Positions 34,531 to 42,666 of a stretch of 64,000 bases of DNA are shown here, in pieces; the stretch's first letter is position 1, and each line of letters begins with the position of its first letter. The notes beneath the pieces were generated by a model, which was not told where the DNA came from, did no database searches, and saw only the letters and a list, made by a program, of their open reading frames with translations. The DNA is from Umezawaea sp049997955. GTDB taxonomy: Bacteria; Actinomycetota; Actinomycetes; Mycobacteriales; Pseudonocardiaceae. The position numbers and the translations under genes were made by a program. The DNA is taken from positions 62,001-126,000 of the forward strand of contig JAEBDY010000005.1 in NCBI GenBank assembly GCA_049997955.1. Reading direction: 5' to 3'.

Positions 34531-36420
34531 ATGGGACGGCTCGACGAGCCACCCTCCGTCGTCCTGGTCGGGGCCTCCGGGTACGGCCGGAGCTACCTGC
34601 GGGAGATCGTCGCGCTGGAGGCCGCCGGGAAGGTCGAGCTGGCGGGGGTGTGCGAGGTCGCCCCGCTGGACGTCGAGGGCCTGCGGCTGGTCGGTGGCCG
34701 TCCGGTGAGCCCGGACCTGCCGCGACTGCTGGCCCTGACCCGTCCGGACATCGGCGTCGTGTCCACCCCGATGCACACGCACCTGCCCCTCTCCCGGCAC
34801 GTGCTGGCGGCGGGCGCGCACCTGCTGCTGGAGAAGCCGCCGACGCCGACGCTGCGGCAGTGGCGCGACCTCGTCGACCTGACGTCCGGCGTGGCCTGCC
34901 AGGTCGGCTTCCAGAGCCTCGGCTCGGGCGCGGTGCGGCGGCTCGCGGACCTGGTGCGGCAGGGCGAACTCGGTGAGATCAGGGGGATCGGCGTGCACGG
35001 CGCGTGGTCGCGGGACGACGCGTACTACGCCCGCGCGCCGTGGGCCGGGCGGCGCACGCTCGACGGCGAGCCCGTGGTGGACGGCGCGCTCACGAACCCC
35101 TACGCCCACGCCGTCGTGACCGCGCTGGCCGTGGACGGCAGCGACGACGTCTCGGCGATCGAGCTGGAACTGCTGCGGGCGCACGACATCGAGGCCGACG
35201 ACACCTCCTGCCTGCGCCTGCGGACCAGTCGCGGCACCACCGTCGTCGTCGCGGTGACGCTGTGCGCGGAGGTCGAGCGGGAGCCCGTGCTCGTCGTCCA
35301 CGGCAGCCGCCACCGCGCCGAACTGCACTACACCAGGAACCGACTGGTGTTCGACGGCGTCGACGAGGTGTTCGACTGCGTCTCACCGCTGGCGAACCTC
35401 CTGGCGCACCTGGAGAACCCGGCCGTGCCGTTGCAGTCGCCCCTGGCGTCGTGCGGCGGGTTCATGCGCGTGCTCGAAGCCGTGCGCACCGCGGCGGAGC
35501 CGGTGCCGATCGGTCGGAAGTGGTCGCGGAGAAGGGGAAAGCGGATGATCGTGGCCGGGATCGACGACGCGGTGGTCCACGCGGCCGACCGGTTGCGGAC
35601 CTTCGCCGAGCTGGGCGTGCCGTGGTCGGTGCTCGGCCGCGCGGCGGAGTACGGCCGGGAGGCGACCGCGCCACCGGGGGTCGTGACCAGGCCCGCGCTG
35701 CACCCGGTCCGCACGCTCGGCGGCACGGTCGTCACCGGCGAGCACCCGGCCGACCACCCGTGGCACCGGGGGATCGGCATGGCGCTGCCGGACGTCGACG
35801 GCGTGAACCTGTGGGGTGGCCGGAGCTACCGGCGTGGCCGCGGCTACGTCGAGGGCGAACTGGGGCAGGTCCGCCAGTGCGCGGACGGGACCGTCGAGTG
35901 GTGCGACTCCGTCGGCGCGGTGCTGCTGCGCGAACGCCGCGAGATCCGCAGGCGGGTCGTGGCGGGCGGGTGGGAGCTGGAGTGGGTCAGCGTGCTGTCC
36001 GCCGACGCCGAGGTGGTGCTCAACAGCCCCGGCAGCCGGGGACGGCAGGGAGCGGGCTACGGCGGCTGGTTCTGGCGGCTGCCCGACCTGGACCCGGCGC
36101 TGGTGCGGGTGGTCACCCCGGACGGCCGCGGCGCGGACGACCTGAACGGCACCGTCGCGGACTGGCTGGCCGTCGTGGTCTCCGACCCGGTGGCCCCGTG
36201 GACGGCGGTGCTGTCCGGCCCCCGCGACCCATGGTTCGTGCGCGTGTCCCAGTACCAGGGCATCGGCTCCGCGCTGTGCTGGGAGAGGCCGAGGCTCGTG
36301 CGCCCCGGCCGGGACGTGACCGTCGCGGTGACCATGCGGCTGTACGACGGCGTCGTGGTCCCCGAAGCGGTCGGTCAGCCGGAGGTGCGGTCGAAGCGCA
36401 GGTGGGACGTGATGCGGTAG
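34531..36420 (+). CDS. Gfo/Idh/MocA oxidoreductase fused to DUF6807 (PmoA-like) domain
   Basis: 629 aa. The N-terminal half (residues 1-320) is a Gfo/Idh/MocA dehydrogenase: SVVLVGASGYGRSYLREI is the NAD(P)-binding strand-loop and LLLEKPPTPTLRQWRDL holds the conserved EKP. The C-terminal half (about 345-629) resembles DUF6807/PmoA, with GEHPADHPWHRGIGMAL and GVNLWGGRSY near its start. Sugar-acid dehydrogenation is the usual job of the first domain. The second is often found next to such dehydrogenases in sugar clusters, and its chemistry is unclear. The start is uncertain (GTG 34528 is also possible). The 3' end overlaps the convergent gntR gene by 46 bp. Confidence 0.8.
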   Translation: MGRLDEPPSVVLVGASGYGRSYLREIVALEAAGKVELAGVCEVAPLDVEGLRLVGGRPVSPDLPRLLALTRPDIGVVSTPMHTHLPLSRHVLAAGAHLLLEKPPTPTLRQWRDLVDLTSGVACQVGFQSLGSGAVRRLADLVRQGELGEIRGIGVHGAWSRDDAYYARAPWAGRRTLDGEPVVDGALTNPYAHAVVTALAVDGSDDVSAIELELLRAHDIEADDTSCLRLRTSRGTTVVVAVTLCAEVEREPVLVVHGSRHRAELHYTRNRLVFDGVDEVFDCVSPLANLLAHLENPAVPLQSPLASCGGFMRVLEAVRTAAEPVPIGRKWSRRRGKRMIVAGIDDAVVHAADRLRTFAELGVPWSVLGRAAEYGREATAPPGVVTRPALHPVRTLGGTVVTGEHPADHPWHRGIGMALPDVDGVNLWGGRSYRRGRGYVEGELGQVRQCADGTVEWCDSVGAVLLRERREIRRRVVAGGWELEWVSVLSADAEVVLNSPGSRGRQGAGYGGWFWRLPDLDPALVRVVTPDGRGADDLNGTVADWLAVVVSDPVAPWTAVLSGPRDPWFVRVSQYQGIGSALCWERPRLVRPGRDVTVAVTMRLYDGVVVPEAVGQPEVRSKRRWDVMR

Positions 36421-37085
36421 CGGTCGCCGCGGTAGATGGACCGGGTGTACTCGAAGACGCGGTCGGAGGCGTCGCGGGTGGTGCGTTCGAAGAGGAGCGC
36501 GGGGGCGTACCGGGGAACGCCCAGCAGGGTCGCCTCGTCCGGGTCGGTGACCGTCGGCTCGGTGATCTGCACCGCCGTCGTGGCGACGATCTCGTAGCGC
36601 ATCCTGAGCAGCTCGTAGAGGGACCCCGACTCGAAGTCCTCCGGGCCGATGCCGGGAACCAGGTCGTGCGGGACCAGGATCCGCTCGATCGCCATCGGCG
36701 CGTTCTCCACGATGCGGACCCTGGTGACGGCGAGGAGCTCGTGGCTGGGGGAGACCTCCAGCCGCTGGCCGAGACGCGCGCCCGCCGGCTCGACCCGGAA
36801 CTCCACGACCTTGCTGAACCACGTGCCCTCCGCCGGGGGGACGGTGAAGTCGCCGGGCGTGGTGGGGGTGAGCTCCTGGCTGATCTTCCTGGTGCCGGTG
36901 AACGTGCCGCGGCCGTGCTCGCGGACCAGCAGCCCGTCGCGCGCCAGGTCGTCCATGGCGGCTCGCAGCGTGGGCCTGGAGACGCCGAACTCCTCGCTCA
37001 GGGCGCGCTCGGACGGCATGACCTCGCCCGGCTGCCGCTGTCCGATGAGCTCGCGCAGCCGCTCCCGTACCTCTGTTCGCCGCAC
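36375..37085 (-). CDS. GntR/HutC-family regulator (DasR-like)
   Basis: 236 aa. GntR winged helix at residues about 5-70 (PSERALSEEFGVSRPTLRAAMDDL, then GLLVREHGRGTFTG). It is followed by a HutC/UTRA effector domain that ends EYTRSIYRGDRYRITSHLRF, close to the end of Streptomyces DasR (SVYRGDRYKF). DasR-type regulators sense phosphorylated amino sugars. The GTG at 37085 follows GGGAGGGAG five bases upstream. Its own upstream region and the dasA upstream region share GGT..ACC palindromes. Control of the das operon and of the adjacent GH16 genes is therefore likely, but inferred. Confidence 0.82.
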   Translation of the reverse strand: MRRTEVRERLRELIGQRQPGEVMPSERALSEEFGVSRPTLRAAMDDLARDGLLVREHGRGTFTGTRKISQELTPTTPGDFTVPPAEGTWFSKVVEFRVEPAGARLGQRLEVSPSHELLAVTRVRIVENAPMAIERILVPHDLVPGIGPEDFESGSLYELLRMRYEIVATTAVQITEPTVTDPDEATLLGVPRYAPALLFERTTRDASDRVFEYTRSIYRGDRYRITSHLRFDRTSG

Positions 37086-37161
37086 CGCAGGCTCCCTCCC
37101 GTTGCGCCCTCCGCATCGTAGCAACTGGTGAGCCTGTTCAGCCCGGTGGAAAGTGACCAGT

Positions 37162-37250
37162 GGTATTACCTGTCGAGGAGTGGCTCACACCTCAGAAGCG
37201 CAGGCAGAATATCGGTCTAGACCTCTTGACTTTACCTGTGAGGTAGACCA
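37162..37250 (+). promoter_or_regulatory. cluster of DasR/HutC-type operators between gntR and GH16 genes
   Basis: Palindromes GGTATTACC (37162-37170), GGTCTAGACC (37214-37223, perfect and identical to the core of the Streptomyces DasR site) and TACCT-GTG-AGGTA (37233-37245). An AGTGGTAAAC half-site follows near 37281. TTGACT at 37226-37231 may be a -35 box for the rightward genes. Placed to control both gntR and the GH16 pair. Confidence 0.65.
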
Positions 37251-37348
37251 CTTTGCTGGTGGGGGATCTGTTGCTGAACCAGTGGTAAACAGCAGCAGGT
37301 CACCGGTCGCCGCGGTTCTCCCCGTCCCCACCGAGAGAGCAGACGCTC

Positions 37349-38506
37349 ATGTCGCGATCCAGCAGTACCCGTTTCACCACGGCCGCAGCGGCGGCCGTGT
37401 CAGCACTGACGATGGTCGCGGTGGGTGTCTCCACCGCGTCCGGCGCTCCCGTGGAAGGTCGCGACGTCGCCGCCGCGGCGGCCTGCGGGGCGCTGTTCGA
37501 CGACTTCCACTACGCCTCGCACACCGACGGCACCCTCGGCTCGCGCGGTTGGCAGGTCCGGTCCAGCGCGGGCGGCCCCGGCGTGCCCGGAGCCCGGTGG
37601 GCGCCGGAGGGCATCACGTTCCCGACCTCCGACGGCGACAAGGTGCTGCAGCTGGCGTCGTCCACCAACGGGACCGGCGCGGGCACCACGCAGACCGAGA
37701 TCCTCCAGGGCAACCGGCGGTTCCTCGAAGGCACGTACGCGAGCCGGATCCGGTTCTCCGACGCGCCCTCCAGCGGCCCGGACGGCGACCACGTGAACCA
37801 GACGTTCTTCACGATCAGCCCGCTGCGCTACAACAACGACCCCATCTACAGCGAGCTGGACTTCTCCGAGTACCTGCCCAACGGCGGGTGGGGCGAGGCC
37901 GGGCCGGTCAACTTCCAGACCAGCTGGCACACCTACACGCCCGACCCCTGGTACGCCGAGAACAAGCACAACCTCCAGCGGCGCAGCATCAACGGCTGGC
38001 ACACCGTCGTGTCCACCGTGTCGGCCGGGCACGTGAAGTACTACATCGACGGCGCGCTCGTCGCCGACCACGACCGCAGCGGGCCGTTCGACGTGTACCC
38101 GCGGCAGGCGATGTCGTTGAACTTCAACCAGTGGTTCATCGACACCGCGGGCCACAGCGGCGGCACGAGCACGTACCTCCAGCAGGTGGACTGGGTCTAC
38201 TACGCCAAGGACCAGGTGCTGTCGCCGTCCACGGCCGTAGCGAACGCCGCGGCGTTCCGGTCGAACGGCGTGCGGTTCAAGGACGACATCGGCACGGGCA
38301 GTTGCACCACCAACCCGCCGCCCACCACCACCACCACGACCACGACCACCCAGCCGCCGGTCGGCGGGTCCTGGGCGCCGAACACCTTCTACCCGGTCGG
38401 CGCGCAGGTCACCTACGGCGGCGTGAGCTACCGCTGCCTCCAGCAGCACACCGCCATCACGTCGTGGGAGCCCCCGGCGACGCCGGCTCTCTGGCAGCGT
38501 CTCTGA
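37349..38506 (+). CDS. Secreted GH16-like glycoside hydrolase with CBM5/12 (paralogue 1)
   Basis: 385 aa. An Ala-rich signal peptide (residues 1-33) is followed by a beta-jelly-roll domain containing IYSELDFSEYLPNGGW. ELDFSE fits the GH16 active-site pattern E-x-D-x-x-E (nucleophile and acid/base Glu). A Thr/Pro linker (about 325-342) leads to a C-terminal CBM5/12 (SWAPNTFYPVGAQVTYGGVSY, ending LWQRL) of the chitin-binding type. It is probably an extracellular beta-glucan- or chitin-associated hydrolase. The substrate is not certain, and the GH16 call rests on the motif. The stop overlaps the next ATG (TGATG). Confidence 0.72.
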   Translation: MSRSSSTRFTTAAAAAVSALTMVAVGVSTASGAPVEGRDVAAAAACGALFDDFHYASHTDGTLGSRGWQVRSSAGGPGVPGARWAPEGITFPTSDGDKVLQLASSTNGTGAGTTQTEILQGNRRFLEGTYASRIRFSDAPSSGPDGDHVNQTFFTISPLRYNNDPIYSELDFSEYLPNGGWGEAGPVNFQTSWHTYTPDPWYAENKHNLQRRSINGWHTVVSTVSAGHVKYYIDGALVADHDRSGPFDVYPRQAMSLNFNQWFIDTAGHSGGTSTYLQQVDWVYYAKDQVLSPSTAVANAAAFRSNGVRFKDDIGTGSCTTNPPPTTTTTTTTTQPPVGGSWAPNTFYPVGAQVTYGGVSYRCLQQHTAITSWEPPATPALWQRL

Positions 38507-39672
38507 TGGGGCGCGCGACGAAGGTCCGGGCCGCGGGAGCGGCGCTGGCTGCGGCCGTGGTGGTGGGTTCCCTGGTCACCGCAGGGGGCGCGAGCGGCGC
38601 GGCGGCCCCGGCCGCTGCCCCGGCGTGCGGCGTCCTGTTCGACGATTTCGACTACTCCTCGCACACCGACGGCGCGCTCGGCTCGCACGGCTGGCAGGTC
38701 CGGTCGAACTCGGGCGGTCCCGGCGTGCCGGGCGCGACGTGGGCACCGGAGAACGTCACGTTCCCCACGGTGAACGGCGACAAGGTGCTGCAGATGGCGT
38801 CGTCGACCGACGGCACCCCCGCGGGCACCAAGCACACCGAGGTCCTGCAAGGGGAACGCCGGTTCCTGGAGGGCACCTACGCCAGCCGGATCCGGTTCTC
38901 CGACGCGCCCGTGAGCGGGCCGGACGGCGCTCACGTGAACCAGACGTTCTTCACGATCAGCCCGCTGCGCTACGACAACGACCCGCTGTACAGCGAGCTG
39001 GACTTCTCCGAGTACCTGCCGAACGGCGGGTGGGGCGAGACCGGTCCCATCAACTACCAGACGAGCTGGCACACCTACCAGCTCGAACCGTGGTCCTCGA
39101 AGAACAAGACCAACTTCCAGCGGTCCAGCGCGGACGGTTGGCACGACGTCGTCGCGACCGTCGCCGACGGTCACGTGAAGTACTACGTCGACGGTGTCCT
39201 GGTCGCGGACCACGACCGGAGCGGGCCGTTCGACGTGTACCCGCGGCAGGCGATGTCGTTGAACTTCAACCAGTGGTTCATCGACCTCACGACCCACACC
39301 GGCGGCCTGGCCACGTACCTGGAGCAGGCCGACTGGGTCTACTACGCGAAGAACCAGGTGCTCACGCCCGCCGCGGCCGTCGCGAACGCGGCGAACTACC
39401 GGTCGACCGGGGTGCGGTTCGTCGACGACCTGGTGGGCGAGTGCGGTGGCACGCCGCCGACGACCACGACCACCACCACTACGACGACGACCACCACGAC
39501 CACTCCCGGTACGCCGGTCGGCTGCGCGGGCGTGTCCGCGTGGCGGTGGGAGAGCGTCTACCTGGAGAACGCGCGGGTCACCCACGGCCAGCGGCTGTGG
39601 CGCGCCCGCTGGTGGACCCAGGGGTCCGAGCCGGGCCTGACCGCCCAGTGGGAGGACCTCGGCCGCTGCTAG
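38506..39672 (+). CDS. Secreted GH16-like glycoside hydrolase with CBM5/12 (paralogue 2)
   Basis: 388 aa and highly similar to the preceding gene across the catalytic domain, including LYSELDFSEYLPNGGWGE and DRSGPFDVYPRQAMSLNFNQ. This is a tandem duplication. It has its own signal peptide (KVRAAGAALAAAVVVGSLVTA) and a long poly-Thr linker. The C-terminal CBM5/12 is of a different subtype (WRWESVYLENARVTHGQRLW ... WEDLGRC), flanked by two cysteines. It begins inside the stop of paralogue 1, so the two are translated as a coupled pair. A hairpin terminator follows. Confidence 0.72.
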   Translation: MGRATKVRAAGAALAAAVVVGSLVTAGGASGAAAPAAAPACGVLFDDFDYSSHTDGALGSHGWQVRSNSGGPGVPGATWAPENVTFPTVNGDKVLQMASSTDGTPAGTKHTEVLQGERRFLEGTYASRIRFSDAPVSGPDGAHVNQTFFTISPLRYDNDPLYSELDFSEYLPNGGWGETGPINYQTSWHTYQLEPWSSKNKTNFQRSSADGWHDVVATVADGHVKYYVDGVLVADHDRSGPFDVYPRQAMSLNFNQWFIDLTTHTGGLATYLEQADWVYYAKNQVLTPAAAVANAANYRSTGVRFVDDLVGECGGTPPTTTTTTTTTTTTTTTPGTPVGCAGVSAWRWESVYLENARVTHGQRLWRARWWTQGSEPGLTAQWEDLGRC

Positions 39673-39680
39673 GGCGATGA

Positions 39681-39709
39681 CCCGGCGGGCGCCTCGCGCG
39701 CCCGCCGGG
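39681..39709 (+). terminator. hairpin terminator after the GH16 pair
   Basis: Perfect 12-bp stem CCCGGCGGGCGC (39681-39692) with 39698-39709, loop CTCGC, 8 bp after the stop codon. Confidence 0.7.
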
Positions 39710-39781
39710 CCGTCGTGGTCGGTACCTGCCCGCGCACGGCCTGCCTGCCACCCACGTCGATGTCGGCAGGCGTCCGCGGGA

Positions 39782-39982
39782 CTACCTCCCGCAGATGCAG
39801 CCGCGGGAGAGGCTGGACGTGGCGGACGCGGCGCAGAAGCGGGTGCCCAGCGCGTCGTGCTCGGTCAGCGGGTGCGGGCAGGACCCGCACGAATCGGCGG
39901 TCGGGGTGGTCTTGGCGGTGTGCCGTCCAGCAGTGGTCATTTCACCGAGGCCCAACTGTGCGATTTCGTCGACCGAAGTCAT
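39782..39982 (-). CDS. RGCVC-family cysteine-rich mini-protein
   Basis: 66 aa (MTSVDEIAQLGLGEMTTAGR... to ..SRGCICGR). Four spaced cysteines: SCGSCPHP, RFCAAS and the C-terminal RGCICGR. CxxCPHP..HDA..RFC..RGC[VI]C is the pattern of a small actinobacterial family I know as RGCVC. The start at 39982 follows GGAAGTGAA; the inner ATG at 39940 would give 52 aa. It could bind a metal through its cysteines or be a peptide precursor; the function is unknown. Divergent from the dehydrogenase at 40125. Confidence 0.7.
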   Translation of the reverse strand: MTSVDEIAQLGLGEMTTAGRHTAKTTPTADSCGSCPHPLTEHDALGTRFCAASATSSLSRGCICGR

Positions 39983-40124
39983 TTCACTTCCGCGCTGACG
40001 GTACACCGGGTGGAAAAGCCGGTCAGTGGAGCCGTGGAACGTGGAGTACGGTCGACATCGCCGAATATCACCTGGTCAAAAAGCCATGCGGTTGTGCGCG
40101 ATCGCATGGGAAATGGAGTTTCAC

Positions 40125-41258
40125 GTGGACCTGCTCTCCCTCGGGGTAATTTCTCGTTCGAGCAAGGAAAACGAGCGCAGACTGCCCGTCCACCCCCTGC
40201 ACTTCGATCGGATCGACGCCGATCTGCGGGCTCGGATGTACCTCGAACGCGGCTACGGCGAACGTTTCGGCGTGTCGGACGAGCGCCTCGCGTCGCTGGT
40301 CGGGGGCTTGCGCACCCGTGAGGAGCTGATCGCGGAGTGCGACGTGGTGCTGCTGGCGAAGCCGCTGGCCGGGGACGTGGCCGAGCTGCGGACCGGGCAG
40401 GTGCTGTGGGGCTGGCCGCACTGCGTGCAGGACGAGAAGCTGACCCAGGCGGCGATCGACCGGCGGCTGACGGTGATCGCGTTCGAGGCGATGAACCACT
40501 GGACCAGCGAGGGCGCGTTCGGCCTGCACGTGTTCCACAAGAACAACGAGCTGGCCGGGTACTGCTCGGTGCTGCACGCGCTGGAGCAGGTCGGCTCGAC
40601 CGGCGACTACGGCAGGCGGCTGCGCGCGGTCGTGATCGGCTTCGGCGCCACGGCCCGCGGCGCGGTGACGGCGTTGAACGCGCTCGGCGTGCACGACGTC
40701 CACGTCCTCACCAACCGCGAGGTGGCGGCGGTCAGCTCGCCGATCCACTCGGCGGTCATGGTGCAGTTCGGCCACGACGACCAGGACCCCCGCCGCAGCC
40801 ACGCGGACACCGAGGACGGCAGGCTGCCGCTGGCCGAGTTCCTGGCAGGGCACGACATCATCGTCAACTGCGTGCTCCAGGACACCGCGGCGCCGCTGAC
40901 GTTCCTGATCGACGACGACCTCCCCACCCTCGCGCCGGGCACGCTGATCGTCGACGTGTCGTGCGACGAGGGCATGGGCTTCAGCTGGGCACGGCCGACG
41001 ACGTTCGCCGCGCCGACGTTCGTGGTCGGCGACCAGGTCACCTACTACGGCGTCGACCACAGCCCGTCGCACCTGTGGAACTCGGCCAGCTGGGAGATCA
41101 GCGAGGCGCTGCTGCCGCACCTGCGGACGGTGATGGAGGGACCGGCGGCGTGGGAGGCCGACGAGACCGTGCGCCGGGCGATCGAGATCGGCGACGGCGT
41201 CATCCGCAACCCCGCGATCCTGGCCTTCCAGCACCGGCCGGCGGAGTACCCGCACTAG
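40125..41258 (+). CDS. N5-(carboxyethyl)ornithine synthase-like/alanine dehydrogenase-family protein
   Basis: 377 aa. The N-terminal SRSSKENERRLPVHPLHFDRI, the middle QVLWGWPHCVQDEKLTQ and AFEAMNHW, and the nucleotide-binding VVIGFGATARGAVTALNALG are characteristic of this branch. The branch couples a keto acid and an amine by NAD(P)H-dependent reductive condensation. The GTG at 40125 was chosen because GGAG lies six bases upstream. In-frame ATGs at 40086 and 40113 lack such a site. Longer than the lactococcal CEOS (about 313 aa). The actual substrates are unknown; it shares a divergent promoter region with the RGCVC mini-protein. Confidence 0.75.
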   Translation: MDLLSLGVISRSSKENERRLPVHPLHFDRIDADLRARMYLERGYGERFGVSDERLASLVGGLRTREELIAECDVVLLAKPLAGDVAELRTGQVLWGWPHCVQDEKLTQAAIDRRLTVIAFEAMNHWTSEGAFGLHVFHKNNELAGYCSVLHALEQVGSTGDYGRRLRAVVIGFGATARGAVTALNALGVHDVHVLTNREVAAVSSPIHSAVMVQFGHDDQDPRRSHADTEDGRLPLAEFLAGHDIIVNCVLQDTAAPLTFLIDDDLPTLAPGTLIVDVSCDEGMGFSWARPTTFAAPTFVVGDQVTYYGVDHSPSHLWNSASWEISEALLPHLRTVMEGPAAWEADETVRRAIEIGDGVIRNPAILAFQHRPAEYPH

Positions 41259-41264
41259 GACCGG

Positions 41265-42146
41265 CTACTCCGGGGGGAGTCCCCACGTGCCGGGCGGCGG
41301 GCTGGGGGACCGGGTGGCGGTCGCGTCCGTCGTCGGCTTCGCGCCGCCGATGAACCGCTCCAGCTGCCGCCCGTGCTCCACCCGGCCGGGGAACGGGTCG
41401 CCCGCGGTGCGCCGGACCAGCTGCTCGACGGGCAGTTCGACGTGCGAGCCGAGGATGATCAGGTTGCCGAACCGGCGGCCGCGGAGGATGCCGGGCTCGG
41501 CGATCACGGCGACGTGCTCGAACACCGCGCGCACGGTCGAGGCCTGGGCGCGGGCGTACACGAGCGCGTTGCCGTCGCCGATGTTCGACGCGTAGACGCC
41601 GTCCGCGAGCATCGTGCGCGCGGCCTCCCGGACGAACTCGACCGACGTCAGGTGCGCGGGGGTGCGGGCCCCGGTGAACACGTCGCTGACGACGAGGTCG
41701 AAGGTCTCGCTCGGCGCGCGGGCCATGACCTCGCGGGCGTCGCCGATGCGGATGCGGATGCGGGCGTTCTTGTCCGGCGGCAGCACCCGCCGCAGCAGGT
41801 CGACCAGCGCGCCGTCGATCTCCACGACCTGCTGGGTCGACCTCGGCCTGGTCGCGGAGATGTAGCGCGGCAGCGTGAACCCGCCGCCGCCTAGGTGCAG
41901 CGCGCGCAGGGGCTTTCCCGTGGGCGCCTTCAGGTCCACCACGTGGGCGAGCCGCTGGATGTACTCGAACTCCAGGTTCGTCGGGTCGTCCAGGTCCACG
42001 TGGGACTGCGCGGTGCCGTTGAGCCGCAGCAGCCAGGCGTTCGGCCGGTCGGGGTCCGGCGACAGCTCGGCGGTGCCGGAGTCGACCTGTTCGCTCAGCG
42101 TCTGCGGGATGTTCCTGCCACGTGCCACGACCCCAGTATCCGCCAT
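41265..42146 (-). CDS. Spermidine synthase-like SAM-binding protein
   Basis: 293 aa. It has the polyamine aminopropyltransferase-like fold: a short N-terminal beta part (NAWLLRLNGTAQSHVDLDDP, EFEYIQRLAHVVD), the cofactor-binding ALHLGGGGFTLPRYI, the acidic loop VVEIDGALVDLLRR and DLVVSDVFTGARTPAHLTS. Annotated as a spermidine synthase/fused MFS-type family in actinomycetes. The catalytic Asp pair of true spermidine synthases is only partly evident, so it may be a methyltransferase-like relative. Convergent with the CEOS-like gene, 6 bp apart. Confidence 0.8.
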   Translation of the reverse strand: MADTGVVARGRNIPQTLSEQVDSGTAELSPDPDRPNAWLLRLNGTAQSHVDLDDPTNLEFEYIQRLAHVVDLKAPTGKPLRALHLGGGGFTLPRYISATRPRSTQQVVEIDGALVDLLRRVLPPDKNARIRIRIGDAREVMARAPSETFDLVVSDVFTGARTPAHLTSVEFVREAARTMLADGVYASNIGDGNALVYARAQASTVRAVFEHVAVIAEPGILRGRRFGNLIILGSHVELPVEQLVRRTAGDPFPGRVEHGRQLERFIGGAKPTTDATATRSPSPPPGTWGLPPE

Positions 42147-42303
42147 GGCCGGTGCGGCCCCGACCGCGTGGGCTGCGCGAACACCCCTGACTTCGGTGCC
42201 CGGAACCCCCTAACGGCGCACCGGGGCGCACCGGGGCGTTCGCCCGCTGCCACGATACGGGCCGGCACCACGCGGCTACCGCCGCTCAACCCTGGAGGAC
42301 TCC

Positions 42304-42666
42304 GTGCAGATCGCGGCGAACATCATGATCGGCCTCGTGGCGATCATCCACTTCTACATCCTCGTGCTGGAGATGTTCCTCTGGGACAAGCCGCGTGGGC
42401 AGAAGGCCTTCGGCCTGACCGCGGAGTTCGCGAAGGAGACCAAGACCCTCGGCGCCAACCAGGGCCTCTACAACGGCTTCCTCGGCGCGGGCCTGCTCTA
42501 CTCGCTGATCGTCGACGGCGACCCCGCGTTCCACTTCGCCGTGTTCTTCCTGGTCTGCGTCGTGGTGGCCGGGATCTACGGCGGGATCACCGCCAACAGG
42601 AAGATCATCTTCGTCCAGGCGGTGCCCGCGACCCTCGCGCTCGTCCTGGTGCTGATCGCTCACTGA
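42304..42666 (+). CDS. DUF1304 membrane protein
   Basis: 120 aa with four membrane helices (NIMIGLVAIIHFYILVLEMF; LYNGFLGAGLLYSLIV; FHFAVFFLVCVVVAGIYGGI; FVQAVPATLALVLVLIAH). The FLWDKPRGQKAFGLT and GANQGLYNGFLG stretches are diagnostic of DUF1304. GTG start after CTGGAGGACTCC. The function of the family is not known. The end overlaps the convergent yibE/F gene by 7 bp. Confidence 0.9.
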   Translation: MQIAANIMIGLVAIIHFYILVLEMFLWDKPRGQKAFGLTAEFAKETKTLGANQGLYNGFLGAGLLYSLIVDGDPAFHFAVFFLVCVVVAGIYGGITANRKIIFVQAVPATLALVLVLIAH

